A DNA stretch of 10,548 bases. Source: DATKZH01 sp964475955. Lineage in GTDB: Bacteria; Planctomycetota; Planctomycetia; Pirellulales; Thermoguttaceae. A model generated the notes under the pieces. The model had not been told where the DNA came from. It was given only the letters and a program-made list of their open reading frames with translations, and made no database searches. How positions within the stretch are numbered: position 1 is the stretch's first letter; every line of letters starts with the position of its first letter. The position numbers and the translations under genes are program-made. The stretch is from NCBI GenBank assembly GCA_964475955.1, contig CAYYZY010000248.1:1-10548 (forward strand). The letters are read 5' to 3'. Below, piece after piece: positions 1 through 6,790 of this stretch.

Positions 1-69
1 GCGGCGGCGGGAGTTGTTGGGGGGGCCGTGAACCGCCAGGCCGTTGAGGAGCTTGACGCGAACCGCCCC

Positions 70-98
70 TTGCACGGCCCGGCAGCGGGGGGTATGTT
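70..98 (+). promoter_or_regulatory. Candidate sigma-70-type promoter for the PLP enzyme
   Basis: A TTGCAC hexamer (70-75) and a TATGTT hexamer (93-98) are separated by exactly 17 nt. This would start transcription near 105 and give a leader of about 45 nt before the ATG at 150. The -35 box matches the consensus at 3 of 6 positions and the -10 box at 4 of 6, so this is a candidate only. It is the best spaced pair seen upstream of the gene. Confidence 0.33.
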
Positions 99-149
99 CA
101 CGGATTCGGCCATGAGTCGGTGTGTCGATGATCCCCAGGAGTCGAAGGC

Positions 150-1295
150 ATGGGCGACGATCCCCTTACCCCGTATGGCAATCGGCCGATGGTGACGCCG
201 ATCGTCCACGCGGTGAATTATGAATACCAATCGTTCGAGGTCCTCCGGCAGATCACCGACGGGGAGATCGACGGCTACACCTACCACCGGGACGACAACC
301 CGACGGTCCGCGCGGTCGAGCGGCAGATCGCCGCCCTGGAGGGAGCCGAAGACTGCGTGATCGCCACCACGGGCATGGCCGCCTGCACGATGATCTACCT
401 GACCTACCTGGGCGCCGGCGACCACGTGATCCTGTTTCACGACATCTACGGGGCCCACTACAAGGTGTCGCTGATCCTGGAGCGGATGGGCATCGAGATC
501 ACCTGGCTCGACGCGGCCAGCTACCGGTCGCTCGGCGAGGCGATGAAGCCGAACACGAAGATGGTGTTCCTCGAAACGCCGAGCAACCCGCTGTGCAAGG
601 TGGTCGACGTCGCCGCCGTGGCCGAAGCGGCCCACAAGGCCGGGGCCCTGTTGGTCGTCGACAACACGTTCGCCACCCCCTGCCACCAGAAGCCGCTCGC
701 CCTGGGCGCCGACATGGTCGTGCACAGCGCCACCAAGGCGCTGGGCGGACACAACGACCTGATGGGCGGAGCCATCGCCACCAACAAGGAGCACTACGAC
801 CTCCTCTGGTTCACCCGGCAGGCGATCGGCTCCACCATGGACGCCTTCTCCGCCTCGCTCCTGGAACGGGGGCTCAAGACCCTCAAGCTCCGGGCCGACA
901 AGACGGCCGACAACGCCCTGGCCATGGCCGAATACCTGGAGGGCCATCCGAAGGTGTCGTCGGTGCTTTATCCCGGGCTGAAGAGCGACTCGGACCACAA
1001 AGTGGCGAAGAAGCAGATGCAGGGCAGCTTCGGCGGCGTGCTGGCCTTCGACGTCGGCTCCACCCAGGACGACGCCAAGCGGTTCATCACCGCGCTCCAG
1101 GTGATCGTCCACGCCGTCAGCCTCGGGGCGACCGAGAGCCTGATCTGCATCCCCTACCTGACCACGATGCTCTACCTGCCCGAGGAGCGGCGGACCAGCT
1201 TCGGCGTGAAGTTGAACACGGTCCGCCTGGCCGCCGGCATCGAGGATACCGACGCTCTGCTCAAAGATCTGGAGCAGGCGCTGGCCGTGGTGTGA
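150..1295 (+). CDS. PLP-dependent trans-sulfuration enzyme (cystathionine gamma-synthase/lyase family)
   Basis: This is a Cys/Met-metabolism PLP enzyme of fold type I, expected to be a cytosolic homotetramer acting on cystathionine, O-acylhomoserine or methionine-type substrates. Visible family landmarks are TTGMAA (73-78, cofactor phosphate loop), Tyr100, SNP (145-147), DNTFATP with Asp171 facing the pyridine nitrogen, HSATKALGGH with Schiff-base Lys196, SLGATES (324-330), and VRLAAGIED with carboxylate-binding Arg359. Its 381 residues suit MetB or cystathionine lyase better than the roughly 430-residue O-acetylhomoserine sulfhydrylases. The start is the first ATG after an in-frame TGA at 129-131, with AGGAG at 137-141, 8 nt upstream. 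The N-terminus is short: the usual stretch ending in a HAG-like motif is absent. The cofactor/substrate loop reads YHRDDNPT (45-52) where most relatives have a Y-x-R-x-x-NPT form. The exact reaction cannot be fixed from sequence. The family call is firm. Confidence 0.93.
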   Translation: MGDDPLTPYGNRPMVTPIVHAVNYEYQSFEVLRQITDGEIDGYTYHRDDNPTVRAVERQIAALEGAEDCVIATTGMAACTMIYLTYLGAGDHVILFHDIYGAHYKVSLILERMGIEITWLDAASYRSLGEAMKPNTKMVFLETPSNPLCKVVDVAAVAEAAHKAGALLVVDNTFATPCHQKPLALGADMVVHSATKALGGHNDLMGGAIATNKEHYDLLWFTRQAIGSTMDAFSASLLERGLKTLKLRADKTADNALAMAEYLEGHPKVSSVLYPGLKSDSDHKVAKKQMQGSFGGVLAFDVGSTQDDAKRFITALQVIVHAVSLGATESLICIPYLTTMLYLPEERRTSFGVKLNTVRLAAGIEDTDALLKDLEQALAVV

Positions 1296-1767
1296 GGGAA
1301 CGGCGAAGGGAAGATCTTTGGCGACGAAGGTTCGCTCGCGGACGGGAGAAGACGCACCAAACCAACTCGCGCGGTTTCCACGCGCGACCGCAATCATGTA
1401 TCCACCGCCCGAGTGCTCGAAGAATCACGAAAGAAACGCAAGCATGGGGTGAACACACACCTATAAATGGCTGGGCCTCGTCCTCCTCCCAGTCCTCTTC
1501 GTCTTCTTCATCGAATTCGACCCAGCCGCCTCGTTCGTCGCGGTAGGTGGGATCGGTGGGGAGGATGTCGAAGCCGAAGCCGCACCCGTCGCAGCCGGGC
1601 GTGGGACAGCACCAGAACCCCTGTCGTGAGCCGTCGGCCATGGTCTCAACGCGCCACTCGATCAGGGAGCTGTCGTACTCCCGGCCGCAGTGCAGGCAGG
1701 AGACCCGCGTCGGAACGGCCGGCGGCTTGAAGGGATCGGCGTCGGGGTCGAGAGGGTTGTACGTCAT
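1261..1767 (-). CDS. Small zinc-ribbon-like hypothetical protein with acidic segment
   Basis: The product has 168 residues. The first 98 or so look like genuine protein: CLHC (Cys24, Cys27) and a second cluster CCPTPGCDGCGFGF (Cys53, 54, 59, 62) suggest one bound zinc, followed by GFDILPTDPTYRDERGGW and a very acidic stretch (about 85-98). No known function is recognised; similar short zinc-binding proteins are, as I recall, common in planctomycetes. From about residue 99 the translation becomes Arg/Pro/Ser-rich, resembles untranslated sequence, and runs 35 nt into the convergent PLP gene. A one-base shift would end the protein at a TAG at 1461-1463, so the stop may have been lost, shifted or misread. 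The start ATG (1767) has only a weak GAAG upstream, but a good promoter candidate lies about 150 nt upstream. The gene stands alone, 212 nt downstream of the kinase operon. Confidence 0.68.
   Translation of the reverse strand: MTYNPLDPDADPFKPPAVPTRVSCLHCGREYDSSLIEWRVETMADGSRQGFWCCPTPGCDGCGFGFDILPTDPTYRDERGGWVEFDEEDEEDWEEDEAQPFIGVCSPHACVSFVILRALGRWIHDCGRAWKPRELVWCVFSRPRANLRRQRSSLRRSLTPRPAPAPDL
1367..1387. terminator. Perfect 7-bp GC-rich stem-loop after the PLP gene
   Basis: TCGCGCG (1367-1373) and CGCGCGA (1381-1387) are perfect inverted repeats around a 7-nt loop, 72 nt past the PLP gene's stop codon. There is no U-tract on either strand, so this is not a canonical intrinsic terminator. It could still end or protect the transcript. 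It lies inside the doubtful C-terminal part of the convergent gene, which supports that part being untranslated. Confidence 0.28.
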
Positions 1768-1915
1768 GATCTAATCTTCGCAATGCAAGAGAAATACGGC
1801 GGCCGCACTAGTCTCAGGGTGAAGCTCCTGTCAAGCCAGTCGCTACCCGACACGCTCGCGGCGGCACACCACGCAAGGACGGACAATTCCGTTGGGACAG
1901 AATCGCACTAGCTAC

Positions 1916-1944
1916 AATCTAGGGATGTCTCCGCGGCTAGTCAA
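1916..1944 (-). promoter_or_regulatory. Candidate sigma-70 promoter for the zinc-ribbon gene
   Basis: On the minus strand TTGACT (1944-1939, 5 of 6 to the -35 consensus) is followed after exactly 17 nt by TAGATT (1921-1916, 4 of 6 to the -10 consensus). Initiation near 1909 would give a 5' leader of about 140 nt to the ATG at 1767. It sits just past the end of the 192-residue gene (stop at 1980), where an independent transcript for the zinc-ribbon gene would be expected. The same -10 hexamer appears before the aldolase. Confidence 0.48.
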
Positions 1945-1979
1945 TGTGCGCCAGCGGGTTGCCGAGCTCGATGGGTGCG

Positions 1980-2558
1980 CTACTGCCCGATCCAGTCGGG
2001 CGCGGCCAAAGCCAAAGCCGCCCGGAGCTCGGCAGGAGCGTCGAGTTGGAGGCGGATCGTCTTGCCGAGCGAGGCGGCGAGCCATCGTTTCACGGGCGTC
2101 GGCTCGCCGAGCAGGGCGAGGAGTTGAGGATTCGCCGTGTGGTCCGAGGGGGCATCGCCGCAGAAGACCTGGAGCGTGCGCGAGATCGCCTGCATCCGGT
2201 TGCGATTGGGGACCAGCGCGATGTTCCGGCCGCACGCCGCGAACGGCTCCGCCGGATGCAGGTGCCCGCCGATCGCGTCGAGAACGATCCGGAGGTTGGC
2301 GACGAACCGCCAGCGGCACGGCCAGAGCATGTCAATCGCCAGGCCGAGCGACAGTTCCGCCGGCTCTCCGTCGACGTTGTCGTGGATCATCGTGCGCGCG
2401 GTGGTCAGCCAGAAGTCCTCATGCTCCCGGTAATGCTCCGGGCAACGGCTGCAACAGGCCGGGTCGTAGTCGGTCCCAGAAAGGAGCAGCCACACGTATT
2501 GGGCCGCCGGGTCATCGTCCGGGCGTGGCCAATCGATCAGGCTGCGGATTTTCTCCAT
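1980..2558 (-). CDS. Hypothetical protein (192 aa), last gene of the kinase operon
   Basis: The function is not recognised. The composition is that of a normal soluble protein (mixed Trp, Asn, Ile, His, Met), unlike the Arg/Pro-rich translations of the other frames, so the gene is considered real. Visible features are an N-terminal segment with two aromatic/hydrophobic patches, and ACCSRCPEHYREH (34-46), whose Cys36-x2-Cys39-x2-His42-x3-His46 spacing could bind a metal. A helical, Leu/Ala-rich C-terminus follows. No signal peptide or membrane helix is seen. The start ATG at 2558 is 33 nt after the TAA of the DUF6504-like gene and in the same frame, with no stop in between and no ATG, GTG or TTG codon. 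The upstream Shine-Dalgarno match is weak (CAGG), which suggests translational coupling. The stop is TAG at 1982-1980. Co-transcription with the kinase is inferred from spacing. Confidence 0.75.
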   Translation of the reverse strand: MEKIRSLIDWPRPDDDPAAQYVWLLLSGTDYDPACCSRCPEHYREHEDFWLTTARTMIHDNVDGEPAELSLGLAIDMLWPCRWRFVANLRIVLDAIGGHLHPAEPFAACGRNIALVPNRNRMQAISRTLQVFCGDAPSDHTANPQLLALLGEPTPVKRWLAASLGKTIRLQLDAPAELRAALALAAPDWIGQ

Positions 2559-2591
2559 CCACTGAACCTGCCACTTCTTGGCGCTACCGGA

Positions 2592-2918
2592 TTACTCGCC
2601 TTGTTCCTCGTCGGTCACGGTGAACAGCCACCAACGCCTCTTGCGCCGGCTCGACGACCGGGCCTGGCACTCGAAGTAGATCTCCATTTCCACGCCGTCG
2701 GTCATGCGGACGCGGTACCAGTGCTTGCGCACGTACCGCTCCGTACTGCCCGACCGGCACGGCCCCGACTCCTTCCACTGCTTGAGCACCGACTCCACTC
2801 GGTATTCCGCTGCCCGCCATACGAACGCCGCGGGCAGGATGGGCTCGCCGATCCGTGCCGGCCCGGCGCTTCCCGCTTCCAAGACCGGGGTGATCGGCTC
2901 ACTGACGAATGTGCTCAT
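2592..2918 (-). CDS. DUF6504-like small protein
   Basis: The product has 108 residues. The pattern FVWRAAEYRVESVLKQWKE (32-50), followed by a basic HWYRVRMTDG segment (66-75) and a closing WWLFTV (96-101), resembles the DUF6504 family (FVWR..YRV...L..W core and a C-terminal tryptophan strand). That family consists of small, probably beta-rich proteins of unknown function. No signal peptide or membrane helix is seen. The start at 2918 is preferred over an in-frame ATG at 3026: it has GGAG 6 nt upstream, and the longer version would overlap the kinase 3' end with a Pro/Arg-rich, non-family extension. The gene begins 22 nt after the kinase stop and ends 33 nt before the next gene, so it is probably the middle gene of an operon. 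The family match is from memory of the motif and was not searched. Confidence 0.78.
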   Translation of the reverse strand: MSTFVSEPITPVLEAGSAGPARIGEPILPAAFVWRAAEYRVESVLKQWKESGPCRSGSTERYVRKHWYRVRMTDGVEMEIYFECQARSSSRRKRRWWLFTVTDEEQGE

Positions 2919-2924
2919 GGGCGA

Positions 2925-2928
2925 CTCC
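2925..2928 (-). promoter_or_regulatory. Ribosome binding site fixing the DUF6504-like start
   Basis: The minus strand reads GGAG, then six bases, then ATG at 2918. This decides for the 108-residue product over the longer 144-residue reading. The site lies in the 22-nt gap after the kinase stop codon, as expected for an internal operon gene. Confidence 0.6.
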
Positions 2929-2940
2929 GCGGGAGCTATC

Positions 2941-5900
2941 TCAACGGGGACTGCTTGATCGACTGCGACGGGGATCGACCGCCCGGGCGACGCGCGATGA
3001 CATCTCCTCGACGGCGGCCCGGGCACTCTCGTTGCCCTCCGTCGGCTTGGGCGCCGCGGGGGCAGAGCCGCGAGTGGGCTTCGTGGGCGGCGCTGCGGGC
3101 ACGGCCGCCGGAGGTACGGCGGGATGCGCCGGCCGCGAGGGCTTGGCCCCCGAGGGGCCCGGCGACGGGTCGTCTTCCTCGCGTCTCTCTTCCTCCTCGT
3201 CCTCCACGGGCGGAACGGCTTCTTCGGCGTCGTCCGAGGCTTCCTGCGCGGGCAGGTCGACGAGCGTGCCGTCCCAGATCTTGACCGTGCCGTCGGAGCC
3301 GGCCGAGAGGAGCCGGTTGCCGTCGGAGCTGAAGGCGACGTCGTTCACGCCTTGGGAGTGCTCCTCCAGCCGGATGATCTCGCGCCCGCTCTGCGTGTCC
3401 CAGACGCGGACCGTCGTGTCCTCGCCGCCGGAGGCGAGCCGGGAGCCGTCGGGGTTGAAGGCGATGCCCAGGACTTCATCGGTGTGCCCTTGGAGCGTGC
3501 GCGACAACTCGAATGGCTCCGTCCTCCAAATCTTCACCAGCCCGTCACGATCGGCCGAGGCGAGCAGCGCTCCGTCGGCGCTGAAGACCACGCGGGTCAT
3601 CTCCGTCTCGTGCGCCTCGCCTCTTCCGAGCTGCACGGCGCCGTCGGCCGCCTCGATGTTCGACGGGGTCGCCTCCATGTCCCACAGGATCGGCGCGTCC
3701 TGGACGCCGGAGCGAGACCGCGAGTAACTGCGCGACGCGAACCACCGGCCGTCGGCCGAGAAGCTGATCGTGCGCGAGACGCCGCTCGCCGGCAGCTTCG
3801 CCGCCGCGGCCGTCGACTCCTCCTGAGCGGCCATGTCCCAGCAGTGCAATTGCACCTCGCCGCCGCGGCGTGCAACGACCACGTGGGTGCCGTCGGGGTG
3901 GAAGGCGACCTCGGAAAGGGGCCCCGGGCCCTCGTTGGCAAACGTGGCCAGCTCCCGGCCGTCGGCCGCGTCCCAGACCTTCACCGTGCCGTTGGTACCG
4001 CTGGAGGCGACCCGGGCTCCGTCAGCGCTGATTGCCACGCTCGTTACCTGGCCCGTATGCCCCTTGCAGACGTGAAGCTGTCGGCGGCTGAGGGCGTCCC
4101 AGATTCGGACCGTCTTGTCGGAGCTGCCGGAGACGATCGTCTCGCCGTCGGGGCTGATCGCCACGCTGGAGACGCCCGCCTCATGGCCCTCCAGCGTGCA
4201 GGTCGCCTTGGCCGCCGAGCAATCCCACACGGTCAGCGAATACCGCCGCGGCTGCCGGTAGTTCTGCCGCCGGATGGCCTCGTAATGGGCGATCTGCTGG
4301 GCGTCGGGCGAAAGGGCTCGGGTGCCCGAGTCCGGCACGCGGGGATCGACGGTCATCGCCAAGCGCCGGTTCGTCAGGTCGTGACGGTAGACGTTGCGGC
4401 CGTCCAGCGCCAGCCTGCCGTCCGGGCTGAAGGGAATATGGGGGGTAGGCGCCCGAGACCGGTTGGCCGGCATTCTCGCGGCGAACAACTGCCGGGAAGC
4501 CTCGTCGAGGGCCCAATTCGACCAGAGGCCGCACGCCAGGATCGCCTGGTGCGATGCCGAGTCCCATACCCAGTCGTACGTTCTCCCGGGCAGCCTCGGG
4601 GGCTGCGGCCGAATCGAGCGGAGCTTCTCGCCGGTGCGCGCGTCCCAGTGCTCCAGAATCACCTTCGGTGCATACGATTCCGTCTTCGTGACACACGCGA
4701 TCCGTTGGCCGTCGGGACTGAACGAGATCCCTTCGAAATGGCTGCCGGCCGCGTCGGCCAGTTGCAGCAGCTTCTCGCCCCTGGCCGCGTCGAGGACCAC
4801 GGCCCCCTCGCCGCTTCTGGCGACGGCGATTCGGGCGCCGTCGGGACCGAACGCGATCGCGCCGGAGAAACGGCTGCTGTACGAGTGACGCCTTCTCTCG
4901 AATTCTCCGTTGCTTCTTCCGCGGCCCTGCTCCTCCTCCTCTCTTCCCGGCGGCCCCACCGTGAGCACGCACTCGGCCGTCGCGACCTCCCAGAGGTTCA
5001 GCAACGGGCCTTCGCAGAACGCGAGGCGCCTTCCATCCGGGCTGAAGAGGCACGGCCCGCCGGCCTCTTCCAGCTCTCGCCTCCAGAAGTAGGCGCGCGA
5101 GCGGCGCTTGAGGAAGCGCCATTCCCAGTTGCGAAGCTCCACGGGGCAGGAGTCCAGGCTGTCCATGGCCTGGGAATACTGCTCCGCAAGCCATCGATCG
5201 CGCGCCGAGGCGAAGGCGCTGAAATACTCGTTGTAGTCGGCCCGCCGGCGCTGGAGCTCGGTCGCGCTGGTGGCTTCTTCCGCCCGTCGCTCGGCGGCCT
5301 TCTCCCCGGCCTGCGCTTCCTCCATCTTCGCCAGCGCCTGTTCCGCGTCGCGGCGAAGCTTCTCGGCGACCTTGCGGGCCTGCTCCTCCTTGGCCAAGGC
5401 CCCCTGCAACTCCCGCTTCGCCCGTTCGGCTTCCTTGAGGGCCTTCTCGGCGCGGGCACGTTGCTCGTCGGCCTGCATCGACGCCGCCTTGGCTCGGCCC
5501 TCCTGGTTGCGCGACTCGACGAGCCGCTCCTCGGCAAGCTGCCGATTCGTCTGCGCCACGCGCCAGGCGCTGGTGACCGCGACCAGCGCCGCCAGCGTGA
5601 CCGCCACGACGATCCCCACCGCCGAAGCCAACGCCGGGTTGCGGCGGCACCACCGGCCCAACCGCTCCATCGGCCCCATGCGCCGGGCGTGGATCGGCTC
5701 GTCTTCCAGCCAGCGGCGAAGATCTTCGGCCAGCGCGCCGCAGTCGCGGTAGCGGTGCTCGGGCCGCTTCGATATCGTCTTCAGGCAGATCGTCTCCAAA
5801 TCGCGGGCGATCTGCGGATTGACGCGCCGCGGCGCCCGCGGCTCCTCGTTCAGCAGATTGTAGATCACCGCGGTGGGCGGGCCCTCAAAGGGCGGCTTCC

Positions 5901-6723
5901 CGCAGAGAAGCTCGTAGAGCACGATCCCCAGGCTGTACTGGTCGCTGGCCGGCCTCACCGGGCCCAGCGAGGAATCGGCTTGCTCCGGGGCCATGTACGC
6001 CGGCGTGCCCATCAGCGAGCCGTCGTGCGTGAGCTTGTCTTCGGAGCTTTCGAGCCGGGCGAGCCCGAAGTCCATCAACACGGCCTGGCCCTGCCGGTCG
6101 ATCATGATGTTGGCCGGCTTGACGTCGCGGTGGATCACGCCCGTGCGGTGGGCGTAGTCGAGCGCGCCGGCCAGGTCGCGAACGATCTGCGCCGCGCGGC
6201 GGAAGTCGGGCCGCTCCTGCTCGATTACCCGCTCCAGCGTGCTCCCCTCGATGTACGCCGACGCGATGTAGTAGTGCTCGCCGTCGGTGCCCGCGTCGTA
6301 GACCGGCAAAATATGCGGGTGGCGCAACTGGGCCGCCGCCTTCGGCTCCCTCAGGAACCGCGCCCGGGCCTGGCGCTTCTCCAGCACGGCCGCCCGGGGG
6401 ACTTTCAGCGCGACGTCGCGATCGAGCACTGGGTCGTGGGCCCAGTAGACCGTGCCGAACGCGCCGGAGCCGATTCGGGCGCGGATCTCGAACCGGCCGA
6501 GCCGCTTGAGCAGGCCCGCTTCGGGCGTCTCGGGCGAGGGCTCCTGGGCCGGCGACTCGCCGGGGATTGTCTCGGCGTGCGGCTCGCGCGTCTCCTGCTC
6601 GGGGCCGCTGAGCGTGAACTCCCGCCCGCAGTACCGGCACACGGCGGTGCGCCCGAGCTGATCCTCGTCGACGCTGTACTTCTTTCCACAATCGGCGTTA
6701 GGACACCGCACGCGAATCGCCAC
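2941..6723 (-). CDS. Zinc-ribbon/Ser-Thr protein kinase with transmembrane helix, coiled coil and WD40 propellers
   Basis: This 1260-residue Hanks-type kinase is probably a membrane-bound sensor. Domains in order: zinc ribbon (Cys7, Cys12, Cys29, Cys32); Pro/Glu-rich linker (40-70); kinase domain about 78-340 with GSGAFG (85-90), Lys107, Glu126, HRDVKPAN (catalytic Asp200, Asn205), DFG (218-220) and APE (245-247), so all catalytic residues are present; one membrane helix about 364-386; Ala/Glu/Arg-rich coiled coil about 390-495; the planctomycete-type LRNWEWRFLKR motif (530-540); then about 13-14 WD40 repeats to 1151. The later repeats are canonical, for example GH 846-847/WD 875-876, GH 888-889/WD 917-918 and GH 1079-1080/WD 1108-1109. 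A Glu-rich then Pro/Ala-rich tail follows (1152-1260). Kinase inside and propellers outside is inferred from the single helix. The start is GTG at 6723 with AGGAGG 8 nt upstream. It lies 59 nt after the aldolase and 22 nt before the DUF6504-like gene. Confidence 0.95.
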   Translation of the reverse strand: MAIRVRCPNADCGKKYSVDEDQLGRTAVCRYCGREFTLSGPEQETREPHAETIPGESPAQEPSPETPEAGLLKRLGRFEIRARIGSGAFGTVYWAHDPVLDRDVALKVPRAAVLEKRQARARFLREPKAAAQLRHPHILPVYDAGTDGEHYYIASAYIEGSTLERVIEQERPDFRRAAQIVRDLAGALDYAHRTGVIHRDVKPANIMIDRQGQAVLMDFGLARLESSEDKLTHDGSLMGTPAYMAPEQADSSLGPVRPASDQYSLGIVLYELLCGKPPFEGPPTAVIYNLLNEEPRAPRRVNPQIARDLETICLKTISKRPEHRYRDCGALAEDLRRWLEDEPIHARRMGPMERLGRWCRRNPALASAVGIVVAVTLAALVAVTSAWRVAQTNRQLAEERLVESRNQEGRAKAASMQADEQRARAEKALKEAERAKRELQGALAKEEQARKVAEKLRRDAEQALAKMEEAQAGEKAAERRAEEATSATELQRRRADYNEYFSAFASARDRWLAEQYSQAMDSLDSCPVELRNWEWRFLKRRSRAYFWRRELEEAGGPCLFSPDGRRLAFCEGPLLNLWEVATAECVLTVGPPGREEEEQGRGRSNGEFERRRHSYSSRFSGAIAFGPDGARIAVARSGEGAVVLDAARGEKLLQLADAAGSHFEGISFSPDGQRIACVTKTESYAPKVILEHWDARTGEKLRSIRPQPPRLPGRTYDWVWDSASHQAILACGLWSNWALDEASRQLFAARMPANRSRAPTPHIPFSPDGRLALDGRNVYRHDLTNRRLAMTVDPRVPDSGTRALSPDAQQIAHYEAIRRQNYRQPRRYSLTVWDCSAAKATCTLEGHEAGVSSVAISPDGETIVSGSSDKTVRIWDALSRRQLHVCKGHTGQVTSVAISADGARVASSGTNGTVKVWDAADGRELATFANEGPGPLSEVAFHPDGTHVVVARRGGEVQLHCWDMAAQEESTAAAAKLPASGVSRTISFSADGRWFASRSYSRSRSGVQDAPILWDMEATPSNIEAADGAVQLGRGEAHETEMTRVVFSADGALLASADRDGLVKIWRTEPFELSRTLQGHTDEVLGIAFNPDGSRLASGGEDTTVRVWDTQSGREIIRLEEHSQGVNDVAFSSDGNRLLSAGSDGTVKIWDGTLVDLPAQEASDDAEEAVPPVEDEEEERREEDDPSPGPSGAKPSRPAHPAVPPAAVPAAPPTKPTRGSAPAAPKPTEGNESARAAVEEMSSRVARAVDPRRSRSSSPR

Positions 6724-6731
6724 AGGCCATC

Positions 6732-6737
6732 CCTCCT
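6732..6737 (-). promoter_or_regulatory. Strong Shine-Dalgarno selecting the GTG start of the kinase
   Basis: The minus strand has a perfect AGGAGG (6737-6732) followed by 8 nt and the GTG at 6723. An ATG at 6730-6728 lies between the two but is only 1 nt from the Shine-Dalgarno and out of frame, and it would encode a decapeptide. GTG is therefore the start. Confidence 0.7.
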
Positions 6738-6750
6738 ATCGCCGCCACCG

Positions 6751-6790
6751 ACTCACCACCCGCAACCCTCAACCCTCGCCACTCACCACT
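6751..6790. repeat. Degenerate heptanucleotide tandem repeat at the aldolase-kinase junction
   Basis: Read on the plus strand, 6763-6790 splits into four 7-mers: CAACCCT, CAACCCT, CGCCACT, CACCACT. Related CTCACCAC-type sequence lies just upstream (6751-6762). The array fills the intergenic gap and runs into the last codons of the aldolase (final Glu-Trp and stop). It resembles the short tandemly repeated heptamers known from cyanobacteria, but no function is evident. It could also be a simple slippage product. Confidence 0.55.

Noticed and set aside
1..195. A frame open from the left edge to a TGA at 193-195, as the tail of an upstream gene
   Set aside because: Its composition is not protein-like, it overlaps the start of the PLP gene by 46 nt, and it shows no recognisable motif. 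A minus-strand frame from 112 to the edge is equally unsupported.
1829..1834. Perfect TTGACA on the minus strand as a second promoter for the zinc-ribbon gene
   Set aside because: No acceptable -10 hexamer occurs 16-18 nt downstream.
1892..1918. Plus-strand promoter TTGGGA-N15-TACAAT
   Set aside because: The spacer is too short and no plus-strand gene follows. The overlapping minus-strand pair is better.
1944..3284. A 446-codon plus-strand frame opposite the two small operon genes
   Set aside because: It is an in-register antisense frame of the two minus-strand genes, with no domain and no ribosome binding site.
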